Source: Chrysomallon squamiferum (lineage: Eukaryota; Mollusca; Gastropoda; Neomphalida; Peltospiridae). Taken from it: a DNA stretch of 64,000 nucleotides. The notes beneath the pieces were generated by a model, which saw nothing but the letters and a program-made list of their open reading frames with translations, did no database searches and had not been told where the DNA came from. Made by a program: the position numbers and the translations under genes. The stretch covers positions 8,044,712 through 8,108,711 of the forward strand of contig CM022670.1 of the NCBI GenBank assembly GCA_012295275.1, written 5' to 3'. This document shows positions 13,801-27,570 of the stretch, piece by piece; within the stretch, counting starts at the first letter, position 1, and every line of letters starts with the position of its first letter.

Positions 13801-16107
13801 ATAACGTTAAATATATACGTATCACTGACACATATTAATACCACTGACTTACTACTACAAGATGCAACAGTCTCAGTTTTCTAATTAAGTAAGAACAGTT
13901 ACAGACACTGACTGTGATGTCCTTACCACCCTTATTATATTTAATATATTAGTAACTATTAATGGCTTTCAGACCAGAGATATAAGCAAAACGAACAGAC
14001 GTTTACTAAATGTCACCATCAAGGCATGGACACTGCCATAAATAAACCTTTAAGTGAAGATAACAAAAATAACACCAGTAAGTAACATGAAAATAGTGTT
14101 TAACTTAATAGTTTAGGCAAAGCCGGGGAAAAGTGTATCGGTATCAAAGAGGGGTGCAGACAGAAAGTTGAGTGTGTATTAACTGTCAGTGAAACAATTC
14201 AGACCAGCAGTTTACACAGGTCAGGCTGCATTAGTGAGCTTTCAACAAAGTTTACTGCTTTCAACAAATTTTTAACAGTGGTGATGAGAGAAAAATGACA
14301 AAGATGTCAGTTGTCATATGGATGCTGGATGTTAACAGAGAGCAGCATGACTGAAAGGTGATCCTGCAACTACTGTAAACTACTGTGTAACTGTTTTTAT
14401 TAAAAAAAATATAAAATAATAAATACTCATTTCAAATTATGTTGGCAGATTATATTGAATCCATTTATAAAACATTTAAAAAAAATGTATAATAATAATA
14501 ATAATAATAATAATTGAAAAATAAAATATTAAAAATTAAAAAATATGTATTAAAATACTTAAATAAGACTGAAAACTTACAGTTTGTTAATAATGCAAGT
14601 ATTAATTTTGTTTTATTATTATTTTAAATCCATTTCTTAGCATCTAAGCTAAGATTAATGCTATAAATTATTTTCTGTTATCAAATCTGCCATTAAGCTG
14701 AGGCAACAAATGTGATGATAATAATATAAGAAAAAAATTGAAATTAAAAATAAATAAATAAATAAAAGGAAGACAGGGAAGGAAAAAAAAAAAATTAACC
14801 TAGAATGTGTGGGGGTAATCCAGATAAAAATAAATGACATCTGAATCATATTACTTAAACTCATATCTTTATTATTATTTTTTTTTAAATTAGATATTCA
14901 TAAACATAATATATATATATATAGTTTAATCTCAGTCGAGCTATTAATTGTATGTAAAGCAGGAAATGAAAATGGCCTAGGAAAACGTTACTCTTGACCT
15001 GATGCTAACAACAACTACTACTACTACAGCAACAACAGGCAACTAAACTGTATCAAGTGGCTAGACAAACACAGAATGAAATCTCCCAACTGTAAAATGG
15101 TGCTCCCAGACAAAAGAGAGCCATCAGCTGAAACATAAACAGCCAAGAGATCTGTGGTAACATTATCATTTATTCCGGTCACCCAGTGAGCATAAATAAA
15201 GGGAAATAGTCTAAGTCAGGAGTAAGTAAGTATAAAGGGTTTTGTTAAGATATGGATTGCGTGGCATGATAGATTGATTTAATCAGATCTCTGAAATGGG
15301 GCGGTTCGAGGGCAGAATCATACCAGTGTTTCTTATTGTTAATGCAAATTAAAGTGAAGTAAAAGACTAGGTAAAAATTAAAATACAACTTTTAACATTT
15401 CAGATGTTATATAATTATATATATATGAAATAAAATAAAGAGAATTTATTTTTCAAATTAAGAAATTTGAAGGTTAAAAAAAAATGCATAAATAAATAAT
15501 TCCAGGAGACACACACACACAAAATAAAAAAAAATAAAATTCAATTATAAAAAAAAAAAAGGAAAGAAAGAAAATGCAAAAAAATAAAATAAAAAAATAA
15601 AAGTATATATTAATTTTTGAAAGGAGATAATATGTTCAAAAATAAACAGGTCATTTTTTAAAATAGCACTGCAGATGTAATCTAGCTCACAATTAGAATT
15701 TTATTTATAGGCAATTGTTGTATCCACTGCACTTTTTGTATTTAATGAAACAAGCAAGTTATCATCTGAACAGAGAATTCTAAAATTAGCTCCAGACTCC
15801 CATGGGTAGACCTGTTTTAACAAACAGCTAAACCTGCAGTAACACACTTCACAACTATGTAATTTCAGGCAGAACACAGTTGTAACTTAATATATATATA
15901 TATACATCTATAAAAAAAAAAAAAAAAAAAAAAAAATTTTTCTTTGTAAATATTTGTAATTACCATAGTGTAATACAACCAATCATTTTATAAATTCAAT
16001 CACAACCATAATTATACATGCTAACAAGATACATGTACCATTCTATAAATAAATGTTTTATTTTTTTTAGTTAATTTTTATCTGCTGAAACACAACTTTT
16101 CTTTTCA

Positions 16108-16158
16108 TTCATTCATTCATTCATTCATTCATTCTATTATTATTATTATTATTATTAT
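16108..16158. repeat. (ATTC)n then (ATT)n
   Basis: About six ATTC units followed by about eight ATT units, in intron 8. Confidence 0.93.
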
Positions 16159-16904
16159 ATATACTTAACATTGATTTAAAACTAGTACATTATTTATTTG
16201 TTTATATTATATTTTAGTTTTATATGATTTATGATTTAATTATTGACACTAAATCCTTGGAGGTATCATGTTCAGGGTTGTTTTGTTGTTTTTTTTATTT
16301 AATAAATGACATTTTACATTAACACATTTTAGTGTCAAATATGCATGCTACAATACCAACATAAGAAAAAGAAAAAGATTTGCTGTCATAGTATAGAGTT
16401 ATATTCTTTACAATTAGCTATAAGGTATCTTTTATGTAGACCTTCCAATAGACAGAGAACGGTTATGAGTACTGGTTAGACCGGCAAATAGTAAAATTGT
16501 TCTATTACACATTATTGATCCTGTTTCTGACACAGCCTACAATCTGTACCAAAGAATATTTATAGAAAGAAGTTTTTATTAAAGTGCTTTCAGACACAAA
16601 CTGTGAATGACTGGCTAGAGCAATGGAATGTATTACTTAATGAAGATAAATAATAATAATAGTCAAAATGTTTTTAATGTTGTAAGAAGCATATTATTAT
16701 TTCCCTCCCTCCCTTAAATAAAATTACATCTTTACTAGTTAAAAACTAAACTGTTCAAACCAGAAAAAAAAAGCTTTGTAATTTACTGATATTGAAAGAA
16801 ATATACTCATTTCAGATATATATATATATATACAAAATAATAATAATAATAAAAAATAAATTAATTAAAAGGTTAACAGAAAGTGCTGTCTTTCAACTGG
16901 TGCC

Positions 16905-17050
16905 ATGGCACATTCCATACATGCCATATTTTAGCTATGCCACTGGTTAGAGTGTTAGATGATTAGAAAAAAAAATATGATATATCTTCGCACTCAACTT
17001 CAGCTAAATTCAGGTTCAAAGATTTGATCCCTGCGTCTATCAGCCAACAT
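16905..17050 (+). mobile_element. possible tRNA-derived SINE relic
   Basis: The plus strand reads TAGCTATGCCACTGGTTAGAGTG, like an A box, and about 100 bases later GGTTCAAAGATTTGATCCC, like a T-arm with B box. The spacing is too long for a tRNA because an A-run and other bases lie between. Weak on its own. Confidence 0.35.
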
Positions 17051-17524
17051 GCTTGTGATTTAATTACATTTAATTATAGGAAAGAACAGAAATCCAAACT
17101 GTAAAATGCTATAAGCAGAGAAATGTACTCTAGATTCTTCCTAATCAATTAAATGATGCAACTATTTTTCTGTAAGACCACATTAAGATGCTGAAAATCA
17201 ATAGTTTGTATGCAATTAAACTTTTTTTCTCTCTCTACCTCGAAGGAAACAAGTTGCTACATGACATTCAAAAAGATTTTAAAATCTGTTTCATCGTCTA
17301 CTCATCATTCTAATTAAAAAAAAAAGATGTATAAAAACATTAATAATAATAACAACAATAATAAAAATAAAATAGAACAAAAATTTTACTAGTGTGGATT
17401 GTTTGGGGGTTTTTTAATTTAAAATTTAAAATGTTCCAGTTTTTTCTTCAATGCTTGAAATCCACAATATGATGTACATAAACAGTAATACAGTTATTTT
17501 TGTTTAAATATATAATAATAATAA

Positions 17525-17556
17525 TAATAAATAAATAAATAAATAAATAAATAAAT
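17525..17556. repeat. (AAAT)n microsatellite
   Basis: About eight AAAT units following a short AAT run, in intron 8. Confidence 0.93.
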
Positions 17557-18229
17557 CATAATCATTAAATTATTTCCACCAATCAAAGCTCTTGTTCTGT
17601 TTTCTCCTTAGTGATCTAAAGGGGTACACTGACTTTTGACCTGTACCAATTGGTCTTGCTGACACAATTTGACAACCTTAACAAATGTTAGCCACAAATA
17701 AGCAACAAGATGAGTAACTTTCATTACAATTTTTTTTTTCTGCTGTTTTAAATTACTAAGTAAAAAAACTAAATTCTTAATAGAATCTTAGATCCTTAGA
17801 TTGGTACACAATAGAAATACTAATTGTGATTGGATTGGATTTATTTTCAATCTAGAACTGACATAGCATGCCTGTCATGGACAACTTCTGTCACATTTAA
17901 TACAGACTTGAAAAAAACCTTCCCTGTGTTGTAATTATTTCACAAAGAAACCAAATTGAAATGTAAAATTTTTTGCATTTCTTATTATATTTACCCCCCC
18001 CCATTTACCTCACAGATTAATCAAATTTAACTGACTTTATAAAAGATGGAAATGTATAGTATTTAATGCCTTTTATACTTGTAATAACAATAACATATAT
18101 TTATTAATTTGAGTTTCACCGCTTTAACAAGATTAGGCAAAAAATATTCATTTCTTTCCATATCTTTATTATTTCTGTACATTATTACAAAATATTCTTA
18201 ACCTTTTGCAGGAACCCCAATTTACAGAT

Positions 18230-18840
18230 GCTAGAATTAAGATCTCGATGGAATTACTGCTAAGAAATGAAAGGGATTAGTGAACAGAGAACTGTGGTAT
18301 TATTACTGTCTAAGGGCAGACTGTAACTACTGTGGTCAGAAGGATTAAATGATACTGGAGTAGTGATGAGGAGTGGATGTTATTTATAAGGTAGTCAGCA
18401 CTGACCAAAGACTGTTGTGGGGGAGTTGAGAGGTCAACATGATTGGTTTTAATATGTAACAAATTAAACAGAACTGACACAGTGATGCTCACTAAAGGTG
18501 ATTAATTTGATCTGAGGACTAAATAAGAATTATTTGAATTCGGAATCAAATGGGGATTAATAAATTTTAAAAAATGGGACACATTTCACTTAATGTAACA
18601 CAGGAGCCTGATGAAATGGGATTATTGTAATGCAAGAAATTAATGAAAAGGATTGTTAATGTGCACTGAAGGATTTGAATAAACCCAGGGACAGAAAAAC
18701 AATACCAGTGCTCTGTTTAGGAACCAGTGAATAGGGTCTAAAAAGGATCAGTATGGTTTGAAGAGTAAATGGTTATACGACTCAGTGTGACTAGCATGGT
18801 TTGATGATTAAATAGGATTAATATAAATACGATTACCTTG
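18230..18840. repeat. irregular G-rich stretch, possibly an old tandem array
   Basis: GGATTAAT or GATTAAAT-like words recur through this stretch, and TATGGTTTGAAGAGTAAATGG is partly repeated as CATGGTTTGATGATTAAATAGG about 50 bases later. No clear period can be given by eye. Confidence 0.3.
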
Positions 18841-19080
18841 AGATTTGTCAGTGGGTAAATAATACGTTAATTGCATATATTTATTATAACACTGATTGCT
18901 AACTGTGATTACTAAACACAATACATAAAAATCATCAGTCAGTTTTCTTCCAGCGTCTGATTTTATATGTGTAACCCAATTTCAGAAAGCTCTCACCCAT
19001 TTTCTCCTCACCAGTTTAGGCAACTCCTAGATGTAAATAAAGGAAGAGAAAAAGACGTAAAGTACTTACTCTTTTCTTAC

Positions 19081-19120
19081 AATGGGCTTTGTTCCCCTGC
19101 TGCTTCTTCTTCCTGGTTAC
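19081..19120 (-). CDS. AFF4-like: AFF exon 8: acidic linker, with a competing donor
   Basis: This 40-nt exon has acceptor TTTGTACTTCAG and donor CCATT|GTAAGA and encodes (S)NQEEEAAGEQSP plus two bases. Those join the first T of exon 9 to make Phe and keep the frame into SLSRDLVISSDDSE. A second donor, AGA|GTAAGT, lies 11 bases downstream (exon end at 19070) and matches the consensus better, but it would include an in-frame TAA and break the frame. I therefore chose the first donor. Similarity alone could not identify this exon. Confidence 0.68.
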
Positions 19121-19883
19121 CTGAAGTACAAATCACAATATTAGCAAACAGTCGACCACGTTTTGTTTACAAACAGAATCATCAGGCAGAAGCAACAGTG
19201 AAAAAATAAAACAAAAAAAAAATAAATCAATGAAACGTCGCTGTGACGGACCAGTTTTCATCCTAATTCATTACTGAGGACAAAGCCACTTGAGCATTCA
19301 GCAGGATCAATAGAAATATGTCAATATTTTACGGCTGCCTCATGACTTGTCAACACAGAAATTAACTCAATCATCTATCTCTTTCAAGATAAATGTCTTT
19401 TATTCCTCTTCATATTTTCTTTACCCTCTACGTTGTTGTTTTTTCTGTCCCTCATTTTTCATTCAGTTCTTTCTTTCATTTTTATTTCATATATATATAC
19501 ATTTGTTAGCTGTTCAGTGGATGCACAGATTAATAAGCTGGAATTTACAGTTATTAAGAATTTCACAAAACAAGTGACTGACTATAGGAAGAAGTGTATT
19601 TCAAAATTATTTTTAATAGTACAAAAGGATTTGGTATTAAAGGAGATTAAGAAACAGTTTCTTTATTAATACATCTGGAATTTTCATTTTCATTAAGAGA
19701 AAATTAAGGTAAAATATGAATGATTTACTGCCACTTCAATTCTAGATAGCTATTTAGATAAACATAGATAATCCTTCTTAACTTACACAGTAATTATTTC
19801 ACAAAGTTGACAATTGTTTTCTTGGTAATGGGGTCTTTTGAAACATTAATTCATTTTTGTTACTCATTATCTAATCCAATGTA

Positions 19884-19886
<3 letters not shown>

Positions 19887-19938
<52 letters not shown>

Positions 19939-19965
19939 TTTTTTTTTTTTTTTTTGGGGGGGGGG
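19887..19965. repeat. (ATT)n then T-run then G-run
   Basis: About 17 ATT units run into 19 T and then 10 G. The joined homopolymers are prone to sequencing error and polymerase slippage, so the lengths may not be exact. Confidence 0.95.
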
Positions 19966-20162
19966 CTCAGTTGACATAAACAAACATCTCAATACATTTT
20001 GTATACTTTCAATTGATATTTTTTTGTTTCTAAACACCAAACCTTTGCAAATAATAAAGTATGAAAAAAAAAAAAAAAAATAAAACACAAGATGATGCAT
20101 AGAAACAGTCACTTTTACAACATTAATAACATCATTTGAAGATACAAGAGCTGAAAACATTA

Positions 20163-20193
<31 letters not shown>

Positions 20194-20235
20194 TAAATTG
20201 GGAGACTGAGAGACTGATATATTACATTTTATTTA

Positions 20236-20282
<47 letters not shown>
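20236..20282. repeat. (ATT)n microsatellite
   Basis: About 15 ATT units, 300 bases from a similar run, in intron 7. Confidence 0.95.
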
Positions 20283-21312
20283 GATTTTGTATGTGTGTTT
20301 GTAATTTTTATTTTTTTATTTTACTGTTTGGTTTTAAACAGTAATAAAAGTTAAGATCATGTGATTTTTCAGAAGTGATAAAAGTCCTTTTTAAAATAAT
20401 TGTTTAAATATATATTGTTTTCCATAGTGCAGAAATGATTTGAAAGGAGAAACAAACATGATATGATCTAACTATACTGAGTTGAACAAAAGCATAAAAC
20501 AATATGTAACTTAAAAGTTCAATAATCATTATAATGTCAAAATAAAAACCTCAAAAAAACAAAACAAAAACATGCATAAAAAAACAATGACATGAATTGC
20601 CCTGTTGCCACTCACACACACATATATCCACACATGAAGAAGAAATGGAAAAAACCCACAAAAAACCCCCATCAAACTTCCAATGGATATGATCTAAATA
20701 TTTGGAATAAATAAATAAATATATAAATAAATCAAAAAATAAAAAAAAAAAAATAAAAATAATAATAATAATAACAGAGTAGTAGTATTAGTAGTAGCAA
20801 TTATAAATAAAACAAAAAACAAAAATATGGCATGACCTCTTCATCTGATATTGAAAAGGTGGGATGTGACCCAAAATCTTCCATTGAAGAAAAGAAAAAG
20901 CTAGGATATTATCTGTTTAGCACACAAAATGTAAGTGATGTAATAAAACAAGAGTTTTATTAAAGCAAAAAAAATATATCACAATATTTACTACCGAGTT
21001 CTGCATTGATGTTTTTACGTAAAAAAAAACCAATGTCAGCATCGACAAATCTATGCAATCATCATATTTTCAGGAAACAAAAAATGCAAACACCTTAAAA
21101 ATATCTTGTATTACTTTCTTTTCTTTTTTTTTCCTTTTTTTTTAATAATTTATCTTCTCTTGATGAGCAAATATGCTCTGGGTATAAAGAAGGAAGTTAT
21201 AGTAAAGCAAAAAAAAAAAAAAAAAAAAAATTTAAAAACATGATTTACTTTGAAACACCTAAGTGAAATATATATATATAAATTCAAAATAAAATACAAA
21301 ATACATAAACAA

Positions 21313-21317
<5 letters not shown>

Positions 21318-21345
<28 letters not shown>
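21318..21345. repeat. (CA)n microsatellite
   Basis: About 14 CA units in intron 7. Confidence 0.95.
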
Positions 21346-22196
21346 GGTTATAAAAACAGAAAATTCAGATACACATTTCATTTTCTCTTCCACAACAGGG
21401 CGTGGCCATTTTAAATGATTTTGTGATTTCTGTTTTATAAAGACATGATCAATAAATTTTATATCTGAATATTGTTTACAAACATGTAACTGGACAATGG
21501 AACACAATCTGAAACTATCTTTGTAATTTAATTCTGTTCTTCCAGTAAGCTGACACAAAACTCACATCATCTATTCAGAGTGTAGTCACTCAAAGCATTT
21601 TTACAACACACCTGGGCAACATAAATAAAATTCATTTCCATAAAATAATATGATGATAAAATCTCCATCAAACTTAGCACAGTGAGAGACTGTAACCACA
21701 GCAACACTAAACAACATTATATTGGACTCAAGAATTGCCTGTTCTATCACATAAATTCAACAACTGTTTTATCGTTTTTCATTATTTTTTTAAATTGGTA
21801 TTTTTAAAAATCTTTTTAAGAACACTAACGTAAGACAGATGAAGAAAATATTTCCTATTGATTTGAAAATGTATTTGATCATCTTCTTTTTAATGAACAT
21901 TTTAACGAACACTTTAATGACTGAAACAGAATTTTCACAACTGAAGTTTTATTGCCAGTGGTTTATCAGTAAATTCAATTATTTCTCTATGTGTGTGTAC
22001 ATTTGACAAATTTATTGCCTTTATATACTGTTAAAATAACAGAATAGGTAATTTAAAAATATATATATCAAATATGTCAAGTCGTAAGTACTGAACATGA
22101 TAAATATTAAAAATGTATTTAAAACAAATTTGTTTTTTCTCTAAAGATATTGAAAAAACTTTTACACCAAGAATATTTTAATCAAGAGGTAAAGTT

Positions 22197-22202
<6 letters not shown>

Positions 22203-22236
<34 letters not shown>
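22203..22236. repeat. A-run, 34 bases
   Basis: Pure A homopolymer in intron 7. No retroposon body is seen upstream of it on the plus strand. Confidence 0.95.
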
Positions 22237-22240
<4 letters not shown>

Positions 22241-22568
22241 GATATATAAATGGCTTAAATATGTATTATACACAGTTTAATTACTTGTGCCTTCTTCAAG
22301 TTGAATCATGAGCAGTTAAATATGCAAATGTCTCCAAAAATATAAAACAATGGAAAAATATAGTTTTACACACTTAACATGTGTACTAATTAATATATTT
22401 AAATAGAAATCTAAAGGATTGTTTTTCAGAATAATTCAGGAGTGTTATTTCAAATGTTATTACACTTCAAAGAAATTCAACTTTTCTGAAACAAACAAAA
22501 TGCTTTTGCTAATGAAAAATTTTGATTTTACAAAATTTAAACTGATTACTGTGTATCACATGAACATT

Positions 22569-22679
<111 letters not shown>

Positions 22680-22876
22680 AATGGATATTCTAAAAATGGA
22701 TACCATCACAGATGGTGACTTTTATTGGCATGACACAGATGGCATGTAAATCAGATGCATATCTTCTCACAATTCCACAGCTATTAAAAATTAATATTTT
22801 ATCTGTTATACATTGTTTCATAATCAAAAAATAAAATAAAAATAAAAATAAATTTAAAAAAAATATAAATAAATAA

Positions 22877-22878
<2 letters not shown>

Positions 22879-22933
<55 letters not shown>

Positions 22934-22935
22934 AT
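22879..22935. repeat. (AAT)n then (AAAT)n
   Basis: Compound repeat in intron 7 with about eight AAT and about seven AAAT units. Confidence 0.93.
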
Positions 22936-24096
22936 TTAAAAATATAAAATAAAATAATCAATATATTTGTTTATGTATTAAACAAAACAAATAAAAATAG
23001 AAATAAAAATAAAAATATACGTTAAATATTTTATGTGTTGTTTACTTTTTCACAATCCAAAATTTACACACCAGTAATAAAGCACCAGTTGTAATGGGAA
23101 AATAGTAGTAAACAGTTACACTTATAAAAACTCATCTGCAAATCACTGTTGAGCAAGAAATAGCTGAAACTACATTAATATTAAATAAATTTAATAAAAC
23201 AGGACTGTAACGTCATTCTACACTGCTATATTCTAAGAAATAAAAAGAAAAAAATAAGTATTTCAACATCAGCCATTGTTAGCAACTGAACAGACCTGAC
23301 AAGCAATTTTGTAACAGTATTCAAAATTTCTCACTAATTGTTTTATCTGTGTCTGGCATTTTCCTTCTTTTTTTTTGTTGTAAAAGTGAGAAATTTTTTT
23401 TTTTTTTTTAAATCACACTGCTAATATATAGTATCCTTACTGTATTTACAGAAATAAAACAAACCAAACAAAAACAAACAAAAAAAACAAGGAAAGTGAA
23501 TAAATTAATTTTTAAAAAAGAACTGCTAAAAAAAAAACCATCCCAGGACAAAGTTCAAATGGTGTGTTTCTTTTATATAAACAAAAAATAAAATAAAATA
23601 AAATAAAAATATATTTATTAAAATATTAGAATTAAAGATAAATTTATTATTATTTAAAAAAAAAAAATTGTATTCATTCATGTGTGTGTGTGTGTGTGTG
23701 TGTGTGTGGTGCATTTTGTAATAAAAAAATATTGTTTTTTGTAGCACTTAAGTTGCAGACAGAGAATAAGTGTGAAGACATGATGTGAATTTGTATTTAT
23801 AAATTAGATCACAGAATGTGTTTTACTGTCTTGAATAAACAAGTCAGTCGTCTGTTTAGCTGTAGCTCAACACACACTACAACAACAGCAACTGCAGCAG
23901 CAGCAACATAAATAAATTAATTAATTAGCTAATTAAATTAAATAAAATTAAATTAAATAAATTGCTGTTTTGTTTTGTTAGGGTTTTCTAGGGTCAGATT
24001 GGAGAAGTTGTTTCTTATTTATAAATTATACCAAAACATTATAAATATTGGCCTTTAAAATGAATAATAGTAAAAACTAAAACTAAAATTTTATGA

Positions 24097-24128
<32 letters not shown>

Positions 24129-25328
24129 CCCTTTTTGCTTTTATTTTTCTGTTGTTTTGTTAATAAATTACTCTGTATCTAATATTCTGAACTGCAGTTA
24201 CAAAAGAAAACATTTAACTATTAATTTTCTGTTGTGTCTCAATATAAGTAAAGAAACATCAAATTGTTTAATATTCTGCTTATTGACAATAACACATTTT
24301 ACTGACATTTCTAAGACAGAGAGACAAAAGATTAAATTTCTGTTTTTATTTACAACTTCCTGGTGAATACGCAAGTAAATTACCTTAAAGAATGTCAGCC
24401 AGTCTTAGTTGTGTGACAGCAGAGGAGTATAAATACTACCTTTTCATTTCCTCGAGTAATTCGTTTTTGTTGACATTTTAAAACATATTAATGGTTACCA
24501 GGTGTCATAAGTAATTGTGATTTTACTATAATGCTCAAAGAAAGACAACCAAAAGCCATCTTTCCGAGATTAAATGTTAATGATTATGGATATTATACAG
24601 GCACTGCACTTAAGTGTGAATGCACATAATAGTTTTGAGTGATATAATAATGTTGCTGGATTAGGAAATACCATCATATGTACACAAAGAAGCACTGATC
24701 AGAAGTCCCACAAAAATCTTAAAGTTAACAAACAAAAATGTAACCCGACTGTTCAGTTAAGCTATTTAATTAATTAAGCTATTTCTCTAGAAAATAAATA
24801 AACTTTAACAAAAAATTATTTTATTACATTACAGCTGTTATTTATTTATTTATTTAAGTTTTAATTATGGAAATGCATCAAGCGAAACTTTATTTTTATG
24901 TTTATTTTTTGTTTTAAATTTTGTTTATGAAGATTAAAAGCCAGCCAAGTAAATCACAAAGTAGTCTTATCTCTCAGTCTGTCAGGACTTTTGCATTCTT
25001 ACAGTCTTTAAAAATTACTGAAAATTATTCCACTGATTTACACAGATTATATGTGTGTGTGTGTGTGTGTGTCTCTCTCTCTCTCTCTATTTACATACAG
25101 ACACACATTACACCAGATAGATTGCACTTTATTATTAGAAAAGGCTGGTACATAGATAATTCATTTGGAAGGATACAAATATATTAGCATGTATGTTAAC
25201 ATCAGCAAAAATATGTGAAAATTCATTTTAACATACAACTTAAACATTAGGCATATGTATGTTAACATCATCACAGGTACATTTTAAAAAGAAACAATTT
25301 AAGGGAAAACAAACAAAAAATCACTTAC

Positions 25329-25362
25329 TTTTTTCTTTGCTCAAGTTGGTGTCTTTTCCATC
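25329..25362 (-). CDS. AFF4-like: AFF exon 7: short charged linker
   Basis: This 34-nt exon has acceptor CTTCATTTCAG and donor GTAAGT and encodes DGKDTNLSKEK plus one base. It enters in phase 0 from exon 6 and leaves one base, which pairs with the first two bases GT of exon 8 to form Ser. The residues are polar and charged, as in the variable stretch between FPFPTK and the acidic serine motif of AFF proteins. Identification rests on splice sites and phase, not on similarity. Confidence 0.72.
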
Positions 25363-26548
25363 CTGAAATGAAGAAGATAATATAATTAAAATCCAGAACT
25401 CAGAACACTTTCACAGATTAACCAAAAGGAACATTTTTATATATATACCTTCCCATATACAGAAGGTACACCACATGTAATTTATTACATCAGAAAAGAG
25501 AGGATTGTGAAGAAAAAAAACAATATCCACTTTGACAAGAATTGATCCCAAAATCTTCAACATTCTAGGGCAACTATTCTATTAAAGAAATAACATTTTT
25601 TCTTTTCTTTCCTGTCTTTTTAAAAAAAAAAAAAATCTTAAGTATTTTTTAAGTATCTTATTTTGATTTGCAGACGTTTTTTGTTTTAAATCTTTTTTTA
25701 ACTTTTATTTAAAAATGTTGTTTTTGGGGTTTTTTACTTTATTTAAAAGGAAAGATAATAAATAAAACTTTTTCAAACACGTTTACTATTTCTGGGTTTT
25801 TTTAATAGTGAAATCTTGAACCAGTTTTGAAATTTAATGTTCCATGTGGGTGATCCAGCTTTAATTCATAACCTCGAGCTCTTAATGCTTATTTATCTTG
25901 GTATGCTAACTTTTTTTTTCCCTTCAAATAAAAGTGCTTGCAAGTGTTTCCTAATGTTTGAATCATCATCACATATTTATGTTATTTGCAGAACAGTGTA
26001 ATTGATGCCAGCAGGAGCATGCAAGGAAAGCTTCTGCTGAATGTTATTTTATTTTATTTTATTTTGTTTTATTTTGTTTTGCTGTGTTTTGTTTTTTCAA
26101 CATTATTAACACTACTGGTAGCAGGCAAACATTTTTTTTAATTTTTAATATTTATTTTTTTACTATTTTATTTTTATTTATGGTGTATTAAATTAAAAAA
26201 AAAATATTTTTATGTACTAAAATGTTTTTTTAAATGGCTTGCGCAATATTGCTACATATATATTCATACTCTCTCTCTTTTTCTTTCTCTGTCTCTCATT
26301 GACTCTCAAGTAGTCTGTGTTATTGTGACATCAACTGTTATACACTCGACTAACCTAAACAACAGTACCTTTTCATTATCTTTATTAATTGTAACACCCC
26401 CACCCTCACCCCCAAATTAATAATATCTAATAATACTAGTTATTTACTTTGCTACCAGTGTCTGTCTTACATAACCTTAGTATTCTGACTAAGAGTTTTG
26501 GTTAATGAAAGCAACAAGACAGGAACTGTATGATTTATTTTTACACAC
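25363..26548 (-). other. AFF intron 6
   Basis: This 1.2-kb intron is T-rich on the plus strand, with ATTTT and GTTTT repeats at 26045-26095. No gene or named element is seen. Confidence 0.75.
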
Positions 26549-26644
26549 CTTATTTTGGTATTTTGCAGGAAAAGGAAATGTTTCTTCTAATTTATTCTGT
26601 GGAGTGTTGATGCCAGTTAGTGGTGGTTGGATGTCGATCATTTC
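26549..26644 (-). CDS. AFF4-like: AFF exon 6: PPLTGINTP and FPFPAK motifs
   Basis: This 96-nt exon is phase 0 at both ends, with acceptor TTGTTGTAG and donor AAG|GTGTGT. It encodes 32 residues including EMIDIQPPLTGINTPQ and ETFPFPAKYQNK. Human AFF4 and AFF1 have [16 protein letters not shown] followed by EPSKFPFPTK with almost the same spacing. This is the clearest family signature in the window and the best single reason for the AFF call. It is inferred to complete the ELL-binding segment. Confidence 0.93.
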
Positions 26645-27259
26645 CTACAACAAAAAAAAAATAAAAATAAAAAATATAAATTAAATTAAAAAACCAAGGA
26701 AACTAACAGTGTTCTGGAATCGAGAAAAGGACAGAAGGAAAAATGAAGCAAAGAGGAAAGGAAGAATAGGAGAAAGTGGAATGTTTCATAAATGATGGAC
26801 AAGAGCGGTAGAGGTGGGAAGAAAGAAAAAGACAGAGAACTGAAAAGCAGTATGAAACACGCATCACAATCTATATATCTACATTAATGTGAGAGAAACA
26901 GCAGATGCATGGAAAATAAAATCAACAAATAAATAAAAAATAAAAAATTTAAAAACTGTATTTAATTAGCTTGTGTGTTTGAAAGTCATCAAGAAAATAA
27001 ATGAAATATTAGAAAAAGATGTTTTTTTGTAAATATATATATACACATATAAAAACAACTACATCTGACCTAATTTCTAATGACATGAAGATTAGAAAAT
27101 GAGTAGGCTATTGATTAGAAGGGCATTAATCATGTCTCATTAAGAAAGTCAAGCAAAATAACAATGTAAGATTAATGACTAGAATTTCCTTTAATACCAT
27201 GTTTCATAATGTACAATCAGCAGTGCATGCATTCTCACTGTTAATATTCTCAGATAAAC

Positions 27260-27570
27260 TGCAAGATTATTAACACAAATAGTGTGTTACTCTTGTAACG
27301 CAGTAAACAAACATCAAACTGTAACCTTATAAACACAAATAGATTGTTCCCCTGTAAACACCGAGCTTGTAACATTGTAAACAAACATCAGATTGTAAAA
27401 CTCTAAACAAACAGCAGTATTTTAACGTTGTAAATAAATAACCAAACTGTAACCTTGTGAACACAGCCAGATTGTAAGAATGAAAACACACTCATAGATT
27501 GTAACACTCTAATCAAACACCAGATTGTAACATTGTAAACAAACAAAGATTGTAACAAGGTACAGCCTAA
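27260..27570. repeat. decayed minisatellite, about 26-bp unit
   Basis: About eleven diverged copies of TTGTAACATTGTAAACAAACATCAGA, with TTGTAAC or CTGTAACC recurring about every 26 bases and AAACA in the second half of each unit. The array sits in intron 5 and is unrelated in sequence to the one at 13.5 kb despite the similar period. Confidence 0.75.

Larger units (their letters stand above)
8998..19080 (-). other. AFF intron 8: 10 kb with two decayed tandem arrays
   Basis: The intron holds degenerate arrays at 9830-10200 and 13530-13800, GT repeat (10669-10747), CA repeat (11226-11255), ATTC/ATT repeats (16108-16158), AAAT repeat (17525-17556), an A-run (15912-15936), one tRNA-like SINE relic near 16.9-17.05 kb and a G-rich irregular stretch (18230-18840). 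No coding sequence was recognised. Confidence 0.7.

Noticed and set aside
15290-15335. GGTTCGAGGGCAGAATC, resembling a tRNA B box
   Set aside because: No A box or SINE body at suitable distance could be recognised.
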